The position numbers and the translations under genes were made by a program. DNA of 28,649 bases. It comes from CAYRGS01 sp964423875 (GTDB taxonomy: Bacteria; UBA8248; JACPRG01; G963555815). Location of the stretch: positions 1 through 28,649 of the forward strand of contig CAYRGS010000042.1 in assembly GCA_964423875.1 (NCBI GenBank). The letters are read 5' to 3'. The notes under the pieces were generated by a model. That model did not search any database, had not been told where the DNA came from, and saw nothing but the letters and a program-made list of their open reading frames with translations. Of the stretch, positions 1 through 8,186 are shown piece after piece (the stretch's first letter is position 1; each line of letters starts with the position of its first letter).

Positions 1-548
1 TCATCTTCGTTGAGCACCGGCTCTTATACGCGACGGAGAGCCCTGTGCCCGAAGGTCCCTATACCGTGCCGCTCGGCAAGGCCAGGGTCACCGCCGCGGG
101 AAGCGACGTCACGCTGGTTGGAGTCTCGAACATGGTTGCGGAGTGCCTGAGGGCGCGGGAGCTCCTCCTGGAGGTTGGGATCGAAGCAGAGGTCATCGAT
201 CCCATTACGCTGTCTCCGCTGGATTGGGAAACCATTCGGACGTCGGTGAAAAAAACGGGCCACTTGCTCGTGGTGGATTGTTCGTGGACGAGCTGCGGGG
301 CCGGCGCGGAAATTCTCGCCCGGCTGGCCGAAGACCCGGATACCGGTGGAAACGCGGCCGCGCGCCGCATCGGATTCGCCCCGGCCACTTGCCCGACGAC
401 GCCCAGCCTGGAGGCGTTGTTCTACCCGAATCCCAAATCTATTTCCTCCACGGCCCATGCCCTGGTCCGACCGGACGCTCCGCCCTGGGAGCCGGATCCG
501 GAACAGGCGACGCTCGTCCAGTCGGGCCGGTTCAGGGGACCCTTTTAG
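1..548 (+). CDS. Pyruvate/2-oxoacid dehydrogenase E1 beta-like subunit (C-terminal part, 5' end outside window)
   Basis: The reading frame is open from base 3 to the TAG at 546-548, so the start lies upstream of the window. The first residues, IFVEHRLLY, then VPLGKARV, GSDVTLVG, EVIDPITLSPLD and the SVKKTGHLLVVD stretch, are the C-terminal transketolase-type domain of thiamine-diphosphate-dependent E1 beta subunits. Such subunits pair with an E1 alpha, which would lie just upstream. A proline-rich tail of about 25 residues after the usual family end is unusual. The stop is only 2 bases before the next start, so the two genes are probably co-translated. Given the sugar-gene neighbours, a role in moving a two-carbon acetyl unit onto a keto sugar is more likely than central pyruvate oxidation. 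That role is inference. Confidence 0.85.
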   Translation, partial: IFVEHRLLYATESPVPEGPYTVPLGKARVTAAGSDVTLVGVSNMVAECLRARELLLEVGIEAEVIDPITLSPLDWETIRTSVKKTGHLLVVDCSWTSCGAGAEILARLAEDPDTGGNAAARRIGFAPATCPTTPSLEALFYPNPKSISSTAHALVRPDAPPWEPDPEQATLVQSGRFRGPF

Positions 549-550
549 GG

Positions 551-1723
551 ATGAAGACCCGTTACCCGCTTGCCAACGATACGGTGGATAACCAGGACAT
601 CCAGGAGTTGATTGGCTGGCTTCAATCCAAGCCCTGGTTGACACAAGGTTCGCTCGTCCGGCAATTCGAGGAGGATTGGTCCCACTGGCTGGGGACGCAA
701 TATGCGCTCTTCGTCAATTCCGGCTCATCCGCCAACCTGTTGATGTACTATGCGGCGCTGCTCTCCGGCCGGCTCAAGAACCGGCGCGTCATCGTTCCGG
801 CCATTGCCTGGGCGACCACAGTGGCCCCGGCCATCCAACTGGGCTTCGAGCCCATCTTGTGTGAGGCGGACTGGAACACCTTCGGGTTGGACATGAAATC
901 CCTGGAACGGTTGCTGGCGGATCATGACCCGGGCGCGGTCATCTTCGTCCACACCCTCGGCGTGCCGGATAACGTCGGCCGGTTGCTGGAGCTCCAAAGC
1001 CGGCATGGGTTCCTCCTCATGGAAGACGCCTGTCCAGCTGTCGGGGCGATGTACGAGGGGAAGTTCGTTGGGACCTTCGGCGACATGAGCACATTTTCCC
1101 TCTACTTCGGCCATCATCTCTCCACCCTGGAGGGCGGTCTCGTCTGCACCGACGATGAAGAGCTTCAAGACATTCTCGTTCAGATCCGGAGTCACGGGTG
1201 GGCCAAGGACCTGGAACCGGAGAAGGCTGAGCGGGCGGCCTCGGAACGCGGCGTGATCGACTTTAATAAGCCTTTCACATTTTATCATCCCGGTTTCAAT
1301 GTACGGTCCACCGATCTGAATGCACGGATTGGTTTATCGCAGATGAAAAAACTGGACCGGGTCCTCGAGTCCCGCACGCGGAACCATTACGTGTACCAGA
1401 AGACATTCCAAGAGGCTGAGGGCCTTCATTGCCAGTCGAACCCAAAAGGGAAAATTTGCAGCATTTCCTTTGTCGCCCTGGCGAACGATGTTGAACACCG
1501 AGAGCGGATTGGCCGCGCGCTTTGGGACAACGGGGTCGAAACGCGTCCGTTGGGTGGGGGCAGCATCGGGCGTCAGCCGTTTTGGGTGGACCGGTTCGGC
1601 CTCCAGGCATTCAAGGTGGCCGACCGGATCCATGAGACGTCCTTCATGCTTCCCAACAACCCCTCTCTGGAAGAAGCGGACATCCGCTTGATCTGCGACA
1701 TTGTCCTCTCCGTGCCACGCTGA
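551..1723 (+). CDS. DegT/DnrJ/EryC1-fold PLP enzyme, ColD-type keto-sugar 3-dehydratase
   Basis: A 390-residue protein of the sugar aminotransferase fold. The N-terminal VNSGSSANLL and the EDACPAVGA box (Asp159, PLP ring nitrogen contact) are in place. Where aminotransferases carry the PLP-binding lysine (SFxxxKxxxxxEGG) this protein reads FGHHLSTLEGG, so His188 replaces the lysine. This replacement, also at residue 188, is the hallmark of ColD, which removes the C3 hydroxyl from GDP-4-keto-6-deoxymannose, and of the related E1/RfbH dehydratases. The RSHGW motif after the active site also fits ColD. Length equals that family. The likely job is 3-deoxygenation of a nucleotide-linked 4-keto sugar, probably GDP-linked given the GDP-sugar neighbours. 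ATG at 551 is 2 bases after the preceding stop. Confidence 0.85.
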   Translation: MKTRYPLANDTVDNQDIQELIGWLQSKPWLTQGSLVRQFEEDWSHWLGTQYALFVNSGSSANLLMYYAALLSGRLKNRRVIVPAIAWATTVAPAIQLGFEPILCEADWNTFGLDMKSLERLLADHDPGAVIFVHTLGVPDNVGRLLELQSRHGFLLMEDACPAVGAMYEGKFVGTFGDMSTFSLYFGHHLSTLEGGLVCTDDEELQDILVQIRSHGWAKDLEPEKAERAASERGVIDFNKPFTFYHPGFNVRSTDLNARIGLSQMKKLDRVLESRTRNHYVYQKTFQEAEGLHCQSNPKGKICSISFVALANDVEHRERIGRALWDNGVETRPLGGGSIGRQPFWVDRFGLQAFKVADRIHETSFMLPNNPSLEEADIRLICDIVLSVPR

Positions 1724-1777
1724 GGAAGGACGGATTCGAATCAGCGGGTTTCTTCCCCAAACAGGAAGCTTGAAACG

Positions 1778-2710
1778 ATGAAAATTCTCGTGACCGGGGC
1801 GGGCGGCTACATCGGGTCCCTCCTGGTACCGGCCCTTTTGTCCGAAGGGTTCAAAGTCATCGCCTTGGACAACTTCATGTACGGCCAGACCTCCCTGTTG
1901 GATTGCTGTTATCACTCCGGGTTGAGCATCATCCGGGGAGATGCCCGCGACAAAGAGCTCGTTTCTCGAGCCCTCCGGGACGCCGATGCGGTTTTCCCCC
2001 TCGCCTGTATCGTCGGGGCCCCCGCCTGCGACAACGACCCGGTGGCGGCCCGGTCCATCAATCTCGATGCCGTGAAAATGATTCTCGACCTCCGAAGCCA
2101 GGAGCAGCGCATCATCTTCCCCACGACGAATAGCGGCTACGGCGTGGGGGATAAAGATGCCTTGTGCACCGAGGAGAGTCTCCTTCGCCCGGTTTCCCTG
2201 TACGGCCGTCTCAAGGTAGAAGTGGAAGCACTCATTCTCGAGCGCGGGAACGCCATCACCCTGCGGCTGGCGACCGTTTTCGGTGCCAGTCCCCGGATGC
2301 GCCTCGACCTGCTGGTCAACGATTTCACCTACCGCGCGTTGACCGATCGATCCGTGGTCTTGTTCGAAGCCGATGCAAGACGGAATTACATTCACGTCCG
2401 GGACGTCGCGAGCGCCTTTTTGCACAGCCTGAATCAGTTCGACCGGATGAAGGACCAGCCTTTCAACGTCGGAAACACAGAAGCCAACATGACCAAAAGG
2501 CAACTCTGTCAAGTGATCCAGGAGATCATCCCTGATTTCCATTTTACCGAGGCGGGGATAGGGGCCGATCCGGATCAGCGCGACTATCTCGTGAGTAACG
2601 AGAAGATTGAACAGACGGGCTGGAAAGCGAAAATCGGCCTGCGCGAAGGGATTGAAGAGTTGGTCAAAACCTACTCGGTGATTCGCAAGAACCAGTACAC
2701 AAACATCTGA
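1778..2710 (+). CDS. NAD(P)-dependent epimerase/dehydratase (extended SDR)
   Basis: A 310-residue extended short-chain dehydrogenase. The Rossmann motif TGAGGYIG is at residues 6-13, the catalytic Tyr142 and Lys146 lie in LYGRLK, and the conserved RNYIHVRDV stretch near residue 205 is the typical C-terminal substrate-domain signature. Such enzymes epimerise, reduce or dehydrate nucleotide sugars. The start is supported by an AGGAAG-type ribosome site about 10 bases upstream. It follows the ColD-like gene by 54 bases on the same strand, so a role as ketoreductase or epimerase on the deoxygenated sugar is the simplest reading. The exact substrate cannot be told from sequence. Confidence 0.88.
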   Translation: MKILVTGAGGYIGSLLVPALLSEGFKVIALDNFMYGQTSLLDCCYHSGLSIIRGDARDKELVSRALRDADAVFPLACIVGAPACDNDPVAARSINLDAVKMILDLRSQEQRIIFPTTNSGYGVGDKDALCTEESLLRPVSLYGRLKVEVEALILERGNAITLRLATVFGASPRMRLDLLVNDFTYRALTDRSVVLFEADARRNYIHVRDVASAFLHSLNQFDRMKDQPFNVGNTEANMTKRQLCQVIQEIIPDFHFTEAGIGADPDQRDYLVSNEKIEQTGWKAKIGLREGIEELVKTYSVIRKNQYTNI

Positions 2711-2861
2711 ATCTCATTTCAACGGGATTGTCCGCAGGGGTTTGAGCCGTTTTCCGCCGGTCCGCCATTTGGGTTTCGGCTGGAAAATCAACCCCTTTTG
2801 TTGCATGATGGGTTCGAGCGCGATTTGGCCTCCGGGCGCACAAAGCGAGGGTTTTTTATTC

Positions 2862-4337
2862 ATGAGCGGGCGTGGTGTCGACCTTTTGCTGATCAATCCG
2901 GGAGACCGGAAACAGATATACCAGGGCCTGGGCTCGGACCTCGCCGCTGTGGAGCCGCCCGTGTGGGTGGGGATCCTCGCAACGTTTATGCGGAACCGCG
3001 GTTATTCGGTCCGGATCATCGATGCCAATGCCGAGAACTGGGACCCTGACACCACCGCGGAGAAAGCGGCGACCCACAATCCCATTTTAACCGCCGTCAT
3101 CGTTTACGGCTCTCAACCGTCCGCCTCGACGCAGACCATGCCGAGCGCAGGCCGGATCTGTTCGGCGATCAAACGCAGAGATCCCGATCAGAGGGTCCTT
3201 TTGGGGGGTCTGCACGTTTCGGCGCTTCCGGAACGGACGATGGATGAGGAAGAGATCGATTTCGTATGCGAGGGTGAAGGTCCCCTTACGATTCAGGGTC
3301 TTGTCGATTTGTTGAAGGCCGGCTCGGACCGCTTTCAGGACGTGCCGGGTTTGTGGCGCCGGGCCAACGGGAAGGTCCATTCCACCCCGGCCGCGCCCTT
3401 GATCGAGGATCTCGCCACGGACATGCCCGGGGCGGCGTGGGACCTTCTCCCGATGGATAAGTACCGGGCCCACAACTGGCATTGCTTCGACCACGTGCAC
3501 GAGCGCAACCCCTACGCCGTGCTCTACACCAGCCTGGGGTGTCCATTCAAATGCACCTTTTGCTGCATCAACGCGCCCTTTGGCGGACCGGGAATCCGTT
3601 ATCGCGATCCCGAAAACGTTATTGAGGAGATCGATTGGCTTGTCCGGGATTATGGCGTACGGAACATCAAAATCCTGGATGAGATGTTTGTCTTGAATCC
3701 CGCGCACGTCAGGGGGTTGTGCGACCTCCTCATCGAAAGGGGATATGACCTCAATCTCTGGGCTTATGCCCGGGTCGATACGGTCAAAGACGACATGTTG
3801 GAGATGCTGAAACGGGCCGGTTTCCATTGGCTCGCCCTGGGAATCGAATCCGGCAGCAAGCACGTGCGCGAAGGCGCCGAGAAGGATTTCAAACGCCACG
3901 ATATCAAAGCGGTCGTCCGAAAGATCCAGTCAGCCGGGATCAACGTGATTGGAAATTACATCTTTGGTCTTCCGGACGACAATCTGGACACCATGCGGGA
4001 AACCCTCGATCTGGCCCTCGAGCTGAATTGCGAGTTCGCCAACTTTTACTCCGCCATGGCTTACCCCGGCTCTCCTCTCTATCGGCTTGCCTCTGAAAAG
4101 GGCTGGCGGCTGCCGGCGAGCTGGTCCGGCTATTCGCAGCATGCCGTAAACACGCTGCCGCTTCCCACCCACCAGGTTTCGGCCGCTGAAGTTCTCACCT
4201 TCCGGGATGACGCGTTTCACGCCTATTTCAGCAACCCGGCGTACCTGCGTATGGTCGAAGAGAAATTCGGGCTCGAAACCGCCGATCACATTCGCTCCAT
4301 GGCCAGCCGGCGGCTTGAACGCTGTCTTGTCGCGTAA
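2862..4337 (+). CDS. Radical SAM protein with N-terminal B12-binding-like domain
   Basis: A 491-residue protein. Residues 1 to about 150 look like the Rossmann-type cobalamin-binding domain of class B radical SAM enzymes (LLLINPG, then GGLHVSALPE near the end). The canonical DxHxxG cobalamin motif is not visible. The radical SAM core has the CxxxCxxC cluster at Cys227, Cys231 and Cys234, then ILDEMF, LALGIESGS and NVIGNYIFGLP motifs of the barrel. The frame is open 40 codons further up to 2742, but ATG 2862 begins exactly where family similarity begins (SGRGVDLLLINP) and has AGCGAGG upstream, so I chose it. Members methylate or rearrange unactivated carbons. In this sugar locus C-methylation of a sugar or lipid is a guess. 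Confidence 0.85.
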   Translation: MSGRGVDLLLINPGDRKQIYQGLGSDLAAVEPPVWVGILATFMRNRGYSVRIIDANAENWDPDTTAEKAATHNPILTAVIVYGSQPSASTQTMPSAGRICSAIKRRDPDQRVLLGGLHVSALPERTMDEEEIDFVCEGEGPLTIQGLVDLLKAGSDRFQDVPGLWRRANGKVHSTPAAPLIEDLATDMPGAAWDLLPMDKYRAHNWHCFDHVHERNPYAVLYTSLGCPFKCTFCCINAPFGGPGIRYRDPENVIEEIDWLVRDYGVRNIKILDEMFVLNPAHVRGLCDLLIERGYDLNLWAYARVDTVKDDMLEMLKRAGFHWLALGIESGSKHVREGAEKDFKRHDIKAVVRKIQSAGINVIGNYIFGLPDDNLDTMRETLDLALELNCEFANFYSAMAYPGSPLYRLASEKGWRLPASWSGYSQHAVNTLPLPTHQVSAAEVLTFRDDAFHAYFSNPAYLRMVEEKFGLETADHIRSMASRRLERCLVA

Positions 4338-4477
4338 GGCGCCGGCGATGCGGGATTCGGTTTGCCGCGCGGAGGATGCGGGGAGCGCCTCCCGGTCCTT
4401 TTCACCGTCAAGGACGTTTACCCTTTTCTGGAGGCTCCTCGCCCGATGCGCCGGCACCGACGGAGGTGGTTGAAGGA

Positions 4478-5473
4478 TTGGCTCTGAGCGGAAAGATTAT
4501 GGTCGCGGGTTCTCGCGGGTTGGTGGGATCGGCGATCGTTCGCCGCCTGACAAAGACGCCGGGGATTGAGATCCTCACGCCGGACCGCGCCGAGCTGGAC
4601 TGCGCCGATTACGCCGCGGTCGATTCATACCTGCGCGCACACCGGCCGAACTTTCTGGTCAACGCGGCCGCCAGGGTCGGGGGGATATCGGAGAACATCC
4701 GCCACCCCGCCGAAATGATTTACGACAACCTCTCCATCCAAAACCATCTGATCCATCTCAGCCACGTCCACGGTGTGGATCGGCTGGTATTTCTCTCCTC
4801 CTCCTGTGTTTATCCGCGCGAAGCCCCGCAGCCCATGCGGGAGGAATTCATCCTTACCGGGGCGCCCGAACCCACGAACGGGCCGTATGCCATGGCGAAA
4901 CTGGCCGGAATGGCCATGGTCGAGGCCTACAACAACCAGTACGGACGCCGTGACCTTGTCCTGATTCCGGCGACGCTGATTGGACCCGGGGAAGGATTCG
5001 ACCTGGAACGCGCGCACGTGATGCCCGCCCTTGTGAAGCGGTTTTGCGACGCGCGAAAGGCCGGTCTCCCCGAGGTGACCCTTTGGGGGACGGGGACCCC
5101 GATTCGTGAAATTCTACATGTAGACGATCTGGTGGACGCCATCCTCATGCTTCTGGATCTCGATGAAGCCCCGCTGCCCCTCAATGTGGGCGCCGGATCG
5201 GGCCACTCGATCGCCGTTCTCGCTCGGATGGTTCAGGAAGAGGCGGGGTATGATGGCTGCATCCGCTGGGACGTCACAAAGCCCGACGGAATCCCCGCCA
5301 AGACGCTGTGCTCTGAACGGATGGCCACACTCGGGTGGTCGCCGCGCCGATCGATTCGGAAGGGCATTCAAGAGATGCTCGCGGAATACCGAGCGGTGGA
5401 AGAGAAGCTACACTACCATTCCGGCGGCGAGCCTAGAATCTCCCGCCGGGCCGGATTGACAGATGGCCGGTGA
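4478..5473 (+). CDS. GDP-L-fucose synthase-like epimerase/reductase
   Basis: A 331-residue extended SDR strongly resembling GDP-L-fucose synthase (Fcl/WcaG). It shows VAGSRGLVGSAI at the N-terminus, AAARVGGI, the SSSCVYP segment with the catalytic-type Cys, EPTNGPYAMAK with Tyr137 and Lys141, and AHVMPALVKRF with the conserved His. These are the residues used for C3/C5 epimerisation and C4 reduction of GDP-4-keto-6-deoxy-mannose. Homologues (DdahC/MlghC in Campylobacter) act on GDP-6-deoxy-heptose, so the heptose genes nearby make that an alternative substrate. Start is uncertain: TTG 4478 has GGAGG 11 bases upstream. GTG 4466 and ATG 4499 are other options in the same frame. No GDP-mannose 4,6-dehydratase gene is in the window. 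Confidence 0.87.
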   Translation: MALSGKIMVAGSRGLVGSAIVRRLTKTPGIEILTPDRAELDCADYAAVDSYLRAHRPNFLVNAAARVGGISENIRHPAEMIYDNLSIQNHLIHLSHVHGVDRLVFLSSSCVYPREAPQPMREEFILTGAPEPTNGPYAMAKLAGMAMVEAYNNQYGRRDLVLIPATLIGPGEGFDLERAHVMPALVKRFCDARKAGLPEVTLWGTGTPIREILHVDDLVDAILMLLDLDEAPLPLNVGAGSGHSIAVLARMVQEEAGYDGCIRWDVTKPDGIPAKTLCSERMATLGWSPRRSIRKGIQEMLAEYRAVEEKLHYHSGGEPRISRRAGLTDGR

Positions 5474-5613
5474 TCAGTCCCGAAGATTTTCGCCGGCTTG
5501 ATGATTTCCTCCCTGCCCCCAATCCAGGCGATTCTTCGATTCTCCGTGAATGCCGCACGTTCCCGCTTCATTCGGCCACTCATGATCCAAAGCTTGACGG
5601 ACCGCGCTGAATC

Positions 5614-7323
5614 GTGAAGAAACTCAAGATATCCTTCTGCCTTCTGCCGCTTCTGCTCTTGGCATTATTTCTTCGAACTTACGGCCTTTCCGGGCGGGGG
5701 TTGATCGATGAAGATGAAGTCGCCTATTACTCCATCACCGGAGGCGCCGCCGCCCATCTTCGCTGGTGGGCGGGGGAGACGATCGGCGGATCGAAATCCT
5801 CCGGACAGCGCGAAACGTTGACCGATCGCCTCCACCGCTTGCATCTCCGTCCCAAATACCCATTCAGCTACGGGGTTGCGTATGTCCTGCTCGTAACCCT
5901 GCTCTTGTCCCTGACCGGTCCCACGCTTTTCCACTTTTTGTTGATCAATGCGACTCTCGGAGCAGCAACGGTGGCATGGGTTTTTTGGCTGACGCGTCGC
6001 TTGGAAGCCAATCCGGCGTTCGCCTGGATGGCGTCATTCGCGTTGGCATTATCCGGCTTCCACATGATCTGGTCGCGAAGCGGCTTTCCCCATCTGGGGG
6101 CGAGTTTCTTTCTGGTTTTGGGCTATGCATGCTACGCGCAGGGGGTGTGGGGCGGAGGTCAAAAGCCAAGAGGCTGGCTGTTGGGCGCGGGCCTGGCCTT
6201 GGGCGTCGCCTTCGCATCCCATCCGACGATTTTGCCTTTTTTGGGAGCATGTTTCCTGACGGAGCTGTACCGGCCGTTTCGGGGCGTCCCGATTCGGCGC
6301 GTTATCGAAAATCTCGTCCTTCTAAGCGGGGGGATTCTTTTGACCTTTGGCCTCCTGGAAGGGCTGAGCCGGGCGCTTCACTACGGGTTCGTGGCGGACT
6401 TTCCCGGAATCTACGGCGAGGGATCACCTTCCTACCTGGATAAGGTCTTTGCGATTGCGGGAAGGAACGTTGCGGGGACGAATGACCCGGCAGGCTCAAG
6501 GGTCAGTACGTACCTGCGAATGCCGTTTCTTTATGGGGAGGGGGTGCTTTATAGCGCTTTGGCCGCACTTGGTTTTGGATCGCTGATCCGCCGTTTTTGG
6601 AAAGAGCAACGGCCGCAGGACTTCTTTGTGGTGGCAGCTGTGGCGGTTCCGTTCCTCATATTTTTGGGCGCTCCGATTCGCAATTTTCCGCGGAATGTCG
6701 TCAGCTTGACACCGCTCGTCGCATTGTTGGTCGGCCATGGTTTATTCATCGTCCGTCCTCGACGGACCCTTCTCCGCTGGGCGATTCTGCTCCTGTTTGT
6801 CTCGGTCCAGGTTTCGCATTTCCGGTACTTGTTCAACCTTCAATCTTCCTTTGCGCAGGCGGAGGTATGGCTGGCCCGCGGGGGACCCGTCCGGGTTCTC
6901 GAGCCCTCGGGAAATCGGGCGATCTTGTATGCACACGGCGTCGGGATCTTCCATGTGATACAGGCGAAGGGAGGGAGGGAGTTGGTGATTGCTGAATGGC
7001 CGGCGGGCTCAAGGCGATCGTTCAGTGCCTCCGATTCTCCCTTTTACACGAGCATCACTGGAAACGACGCCGGCAAGAGGATGTCCAAGGCGCTCTCCGC
7101 GCTGGGCCCGCCTATGGAAGAGGTCAAATTCCCCAATCCGCACCCTTTCACAACGAAAAAGATTGAAATGATGAAGACAGTCCTCTGGCTGGCGCGGACC
7201 GTGGGGTCGGACAAAGCGTCAGCGTGGGCCGAAAGCTGGCTTAAGCGCGGAGAAAAGATTGTGGACGCGGTCTCGCTGCGCTTGTTGCGTATCCGGTGGC
7301 CGCCCAGCCGGTCCGCGAAATGA
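5614..7323 (+). CDS. GT-C fold membrane glycosyltransferase (PMT/ArnT-like, GT39/GT83 type)
   Basis: A 569-residue integral membrane protein with a first hydrophobic helix (residues about 5-20) followed by an acidic motif, LIDEDEVAYY, in the first outer loop. Acidic pairs at this spot bind the donor or metal in GT39/GT83 enzymes that use polyprenyl-phosphate sugars. About ten further hydrophobic stretches follow up to residue 400, then a soluble C-terminal domain of about 170 residues. It probably transfers a lipid-carried sugar to a surface glycan or lipid on the outer face of the inner membrane. The start is a GTG with no clear ribosome site. The gene is 140 bases after the fucose-synthase-like gene and ends facing hddC. 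Confidence 0.75.
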   Translation: MKKLKISFCLLPLLLLALFLRTYGLSGRGLIDEDEVAYYSITGGAAAHLRWWAGETIGGSKSSGQRETLTDRLHRLHLRPKYPFSYGVAYVLLVTLLLSLTGPTLFHFLLINATLGAATVAWVFWLTRRLEANPAFAWMASFALALSGFHMIWSRSGFPHLGASFFLVLGYACYAQGVWGGGQKPRGWLLGAGLALGVAFASHPTILPFLGACFLTELYRPFRGVPIRRVIENLVLLSGGILLTFGLLEGLSRALHYGFVADFPGIYGEGSPSYLDKVFAIAGRNVAGTNDPAGSRVSTYLRMPFLYGEGVLYSALAALGFGSLIRRFWKEQRPQDFFVVAAVAVPFLIFLGAPIRNFPRNVVSLTPLVALLVGHGLFIVRPRRTLLRWAILLLFVSVQVSHFRYLFNLQSSFAQAEVWLARGGPVRVLEPSGNRAILYAHGVGIFHVIQAKGGRELVIAEWPAGSRRSFSASDSPFYTSITGNDAGKRMSKALSALGPPMEEVKFPNPHPFTTKKIEMMKTVLWLARTVGSDKASAWAESWLKRGEKIVDAVSLRLLRIRWPPSRSAK

Positions 7324-7410
7324 CATTCCGCGATTGGGTCCAACCCTTTCTTCGGGGCGAGGGGGATGAATCAAGTCGGGACGCTTCGAGGGCTTCTCTT
7401 CCCGAGGAAT

Positions 7411-8115
7411 TCAAATCATCCCGGCTTTCACGGCATCACAGAAACTTCGATATCCGTCGGGCGTTCCGATGTCGTAGAAGGGGCCCTCACATTTGGAGAC
7501 GCCGATGACGGCCCCGTGCACCAAGGCGGCGGGGATGGCCTCTCTTTCCAGCGACAGGGTACGCCCCGGCGGAATCCGGTCCACAAAACGGTCTGTCACC
7601 AGATAGACTCCCCCGTTCATCCAGCCGGGTCCGCGGCCTTTTTTTTCCGTAAAGCGCACGAGCCGGCCGTTCTCGTCGGCCTCAATGGAACCGAATGCCG
7701 ACACGTCGGGGCGCCGCAAAGTGCTGAGGACCAGTTCCGCATCCAGCCGGTTCATGGCCACATGGAGGGCGCCAACGTCGAAATGCACCCAGGAATCCCC
7801 ATTGAGGAGAAGGACGGGGTCCCCCCGGCAGAGCCCGGCGACATGGCGAAGCGCTCCAGCCGTGCCGAGGGGACGGGTTTCGGTGACACAAGTTATCCGC
7901 ATGCCGCCAAAAGATTCTCCCCCGTACTGCTGCGCGACTTTCGCGGCCATATGGCCGGCCAGGAGAACGGATTCCTCCACGCCCGCGGAGACCAGCCTTT
8001 CCAGAACATAAGACAAGAACGGACGATCGCCCACGGGCGCGAGCGGCTTGGGAACGTCGGATACGGCGGGGGCGAGACGGGCGCCTTTCCCGCCGACCAG
8101 AATGAGTGCGCGCAT
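7411..8115 (-). CDS. hddC: D-glycero-alpha-D-manno-heptose 1-phosphate guanylyltransferase-like nucleotidyltransferase
   Basis: A 234-residue sugar-1-phosphate nucleotidyltransferase. The N-terminus MRALILVGGKGARL followed by SDVPKPLAPV is the nucleotide-binding signature with its lysine, and LLNGDSW carries the metal-binding Asp. I placed the start at ATG 8115 because this Met opens the Rossmann strand and GGGAG sits 5 bases upstream. The frame runs 12 codons further up without a better start. Placement 71 bases after the heptose 7-phosphate kinase gene supports the GDP-heptose function over other nucleotidyltransferases. A heptose phosphatase (gmhB) and isomerase (gmhA) are not in the window. 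Confidence 0.82.
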   Translation of the reverse strand: MRALILVGGKGARLAPAVSDVPKPLAPVGDRPFLSYVLERLVSAGVEESVLLAGHMAAKVAQQYGGESFGGMRITCVTETRPLGTAGALRHVAGLCRGDPVLLLNGDSWVHFDVGALHVAMNRLDAELVLSTLRRPDVSAFGSIEADENGRLVRFTEKKGRGPGWMNGGVYLVTDRFVDRIPPGRTLSLEREAIPAALVHGAVIGVSKCEGPFYDIGTPDGYRSFCDAVKAGMI

Positions 8116-8186
8116 CGGTTCTCCCACGCCGTCTCCTCGCGGGACGCTCATTGAATAATATTCTGCGAGGTGTACGGCCGGACCGC

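Noticed and set aside
1334..2542. A 402-codon minus-strand frame opposite the epimerase and the ColD-like gene
   Set aside because: Antisense to two clear genes, no ribosome site or domain.
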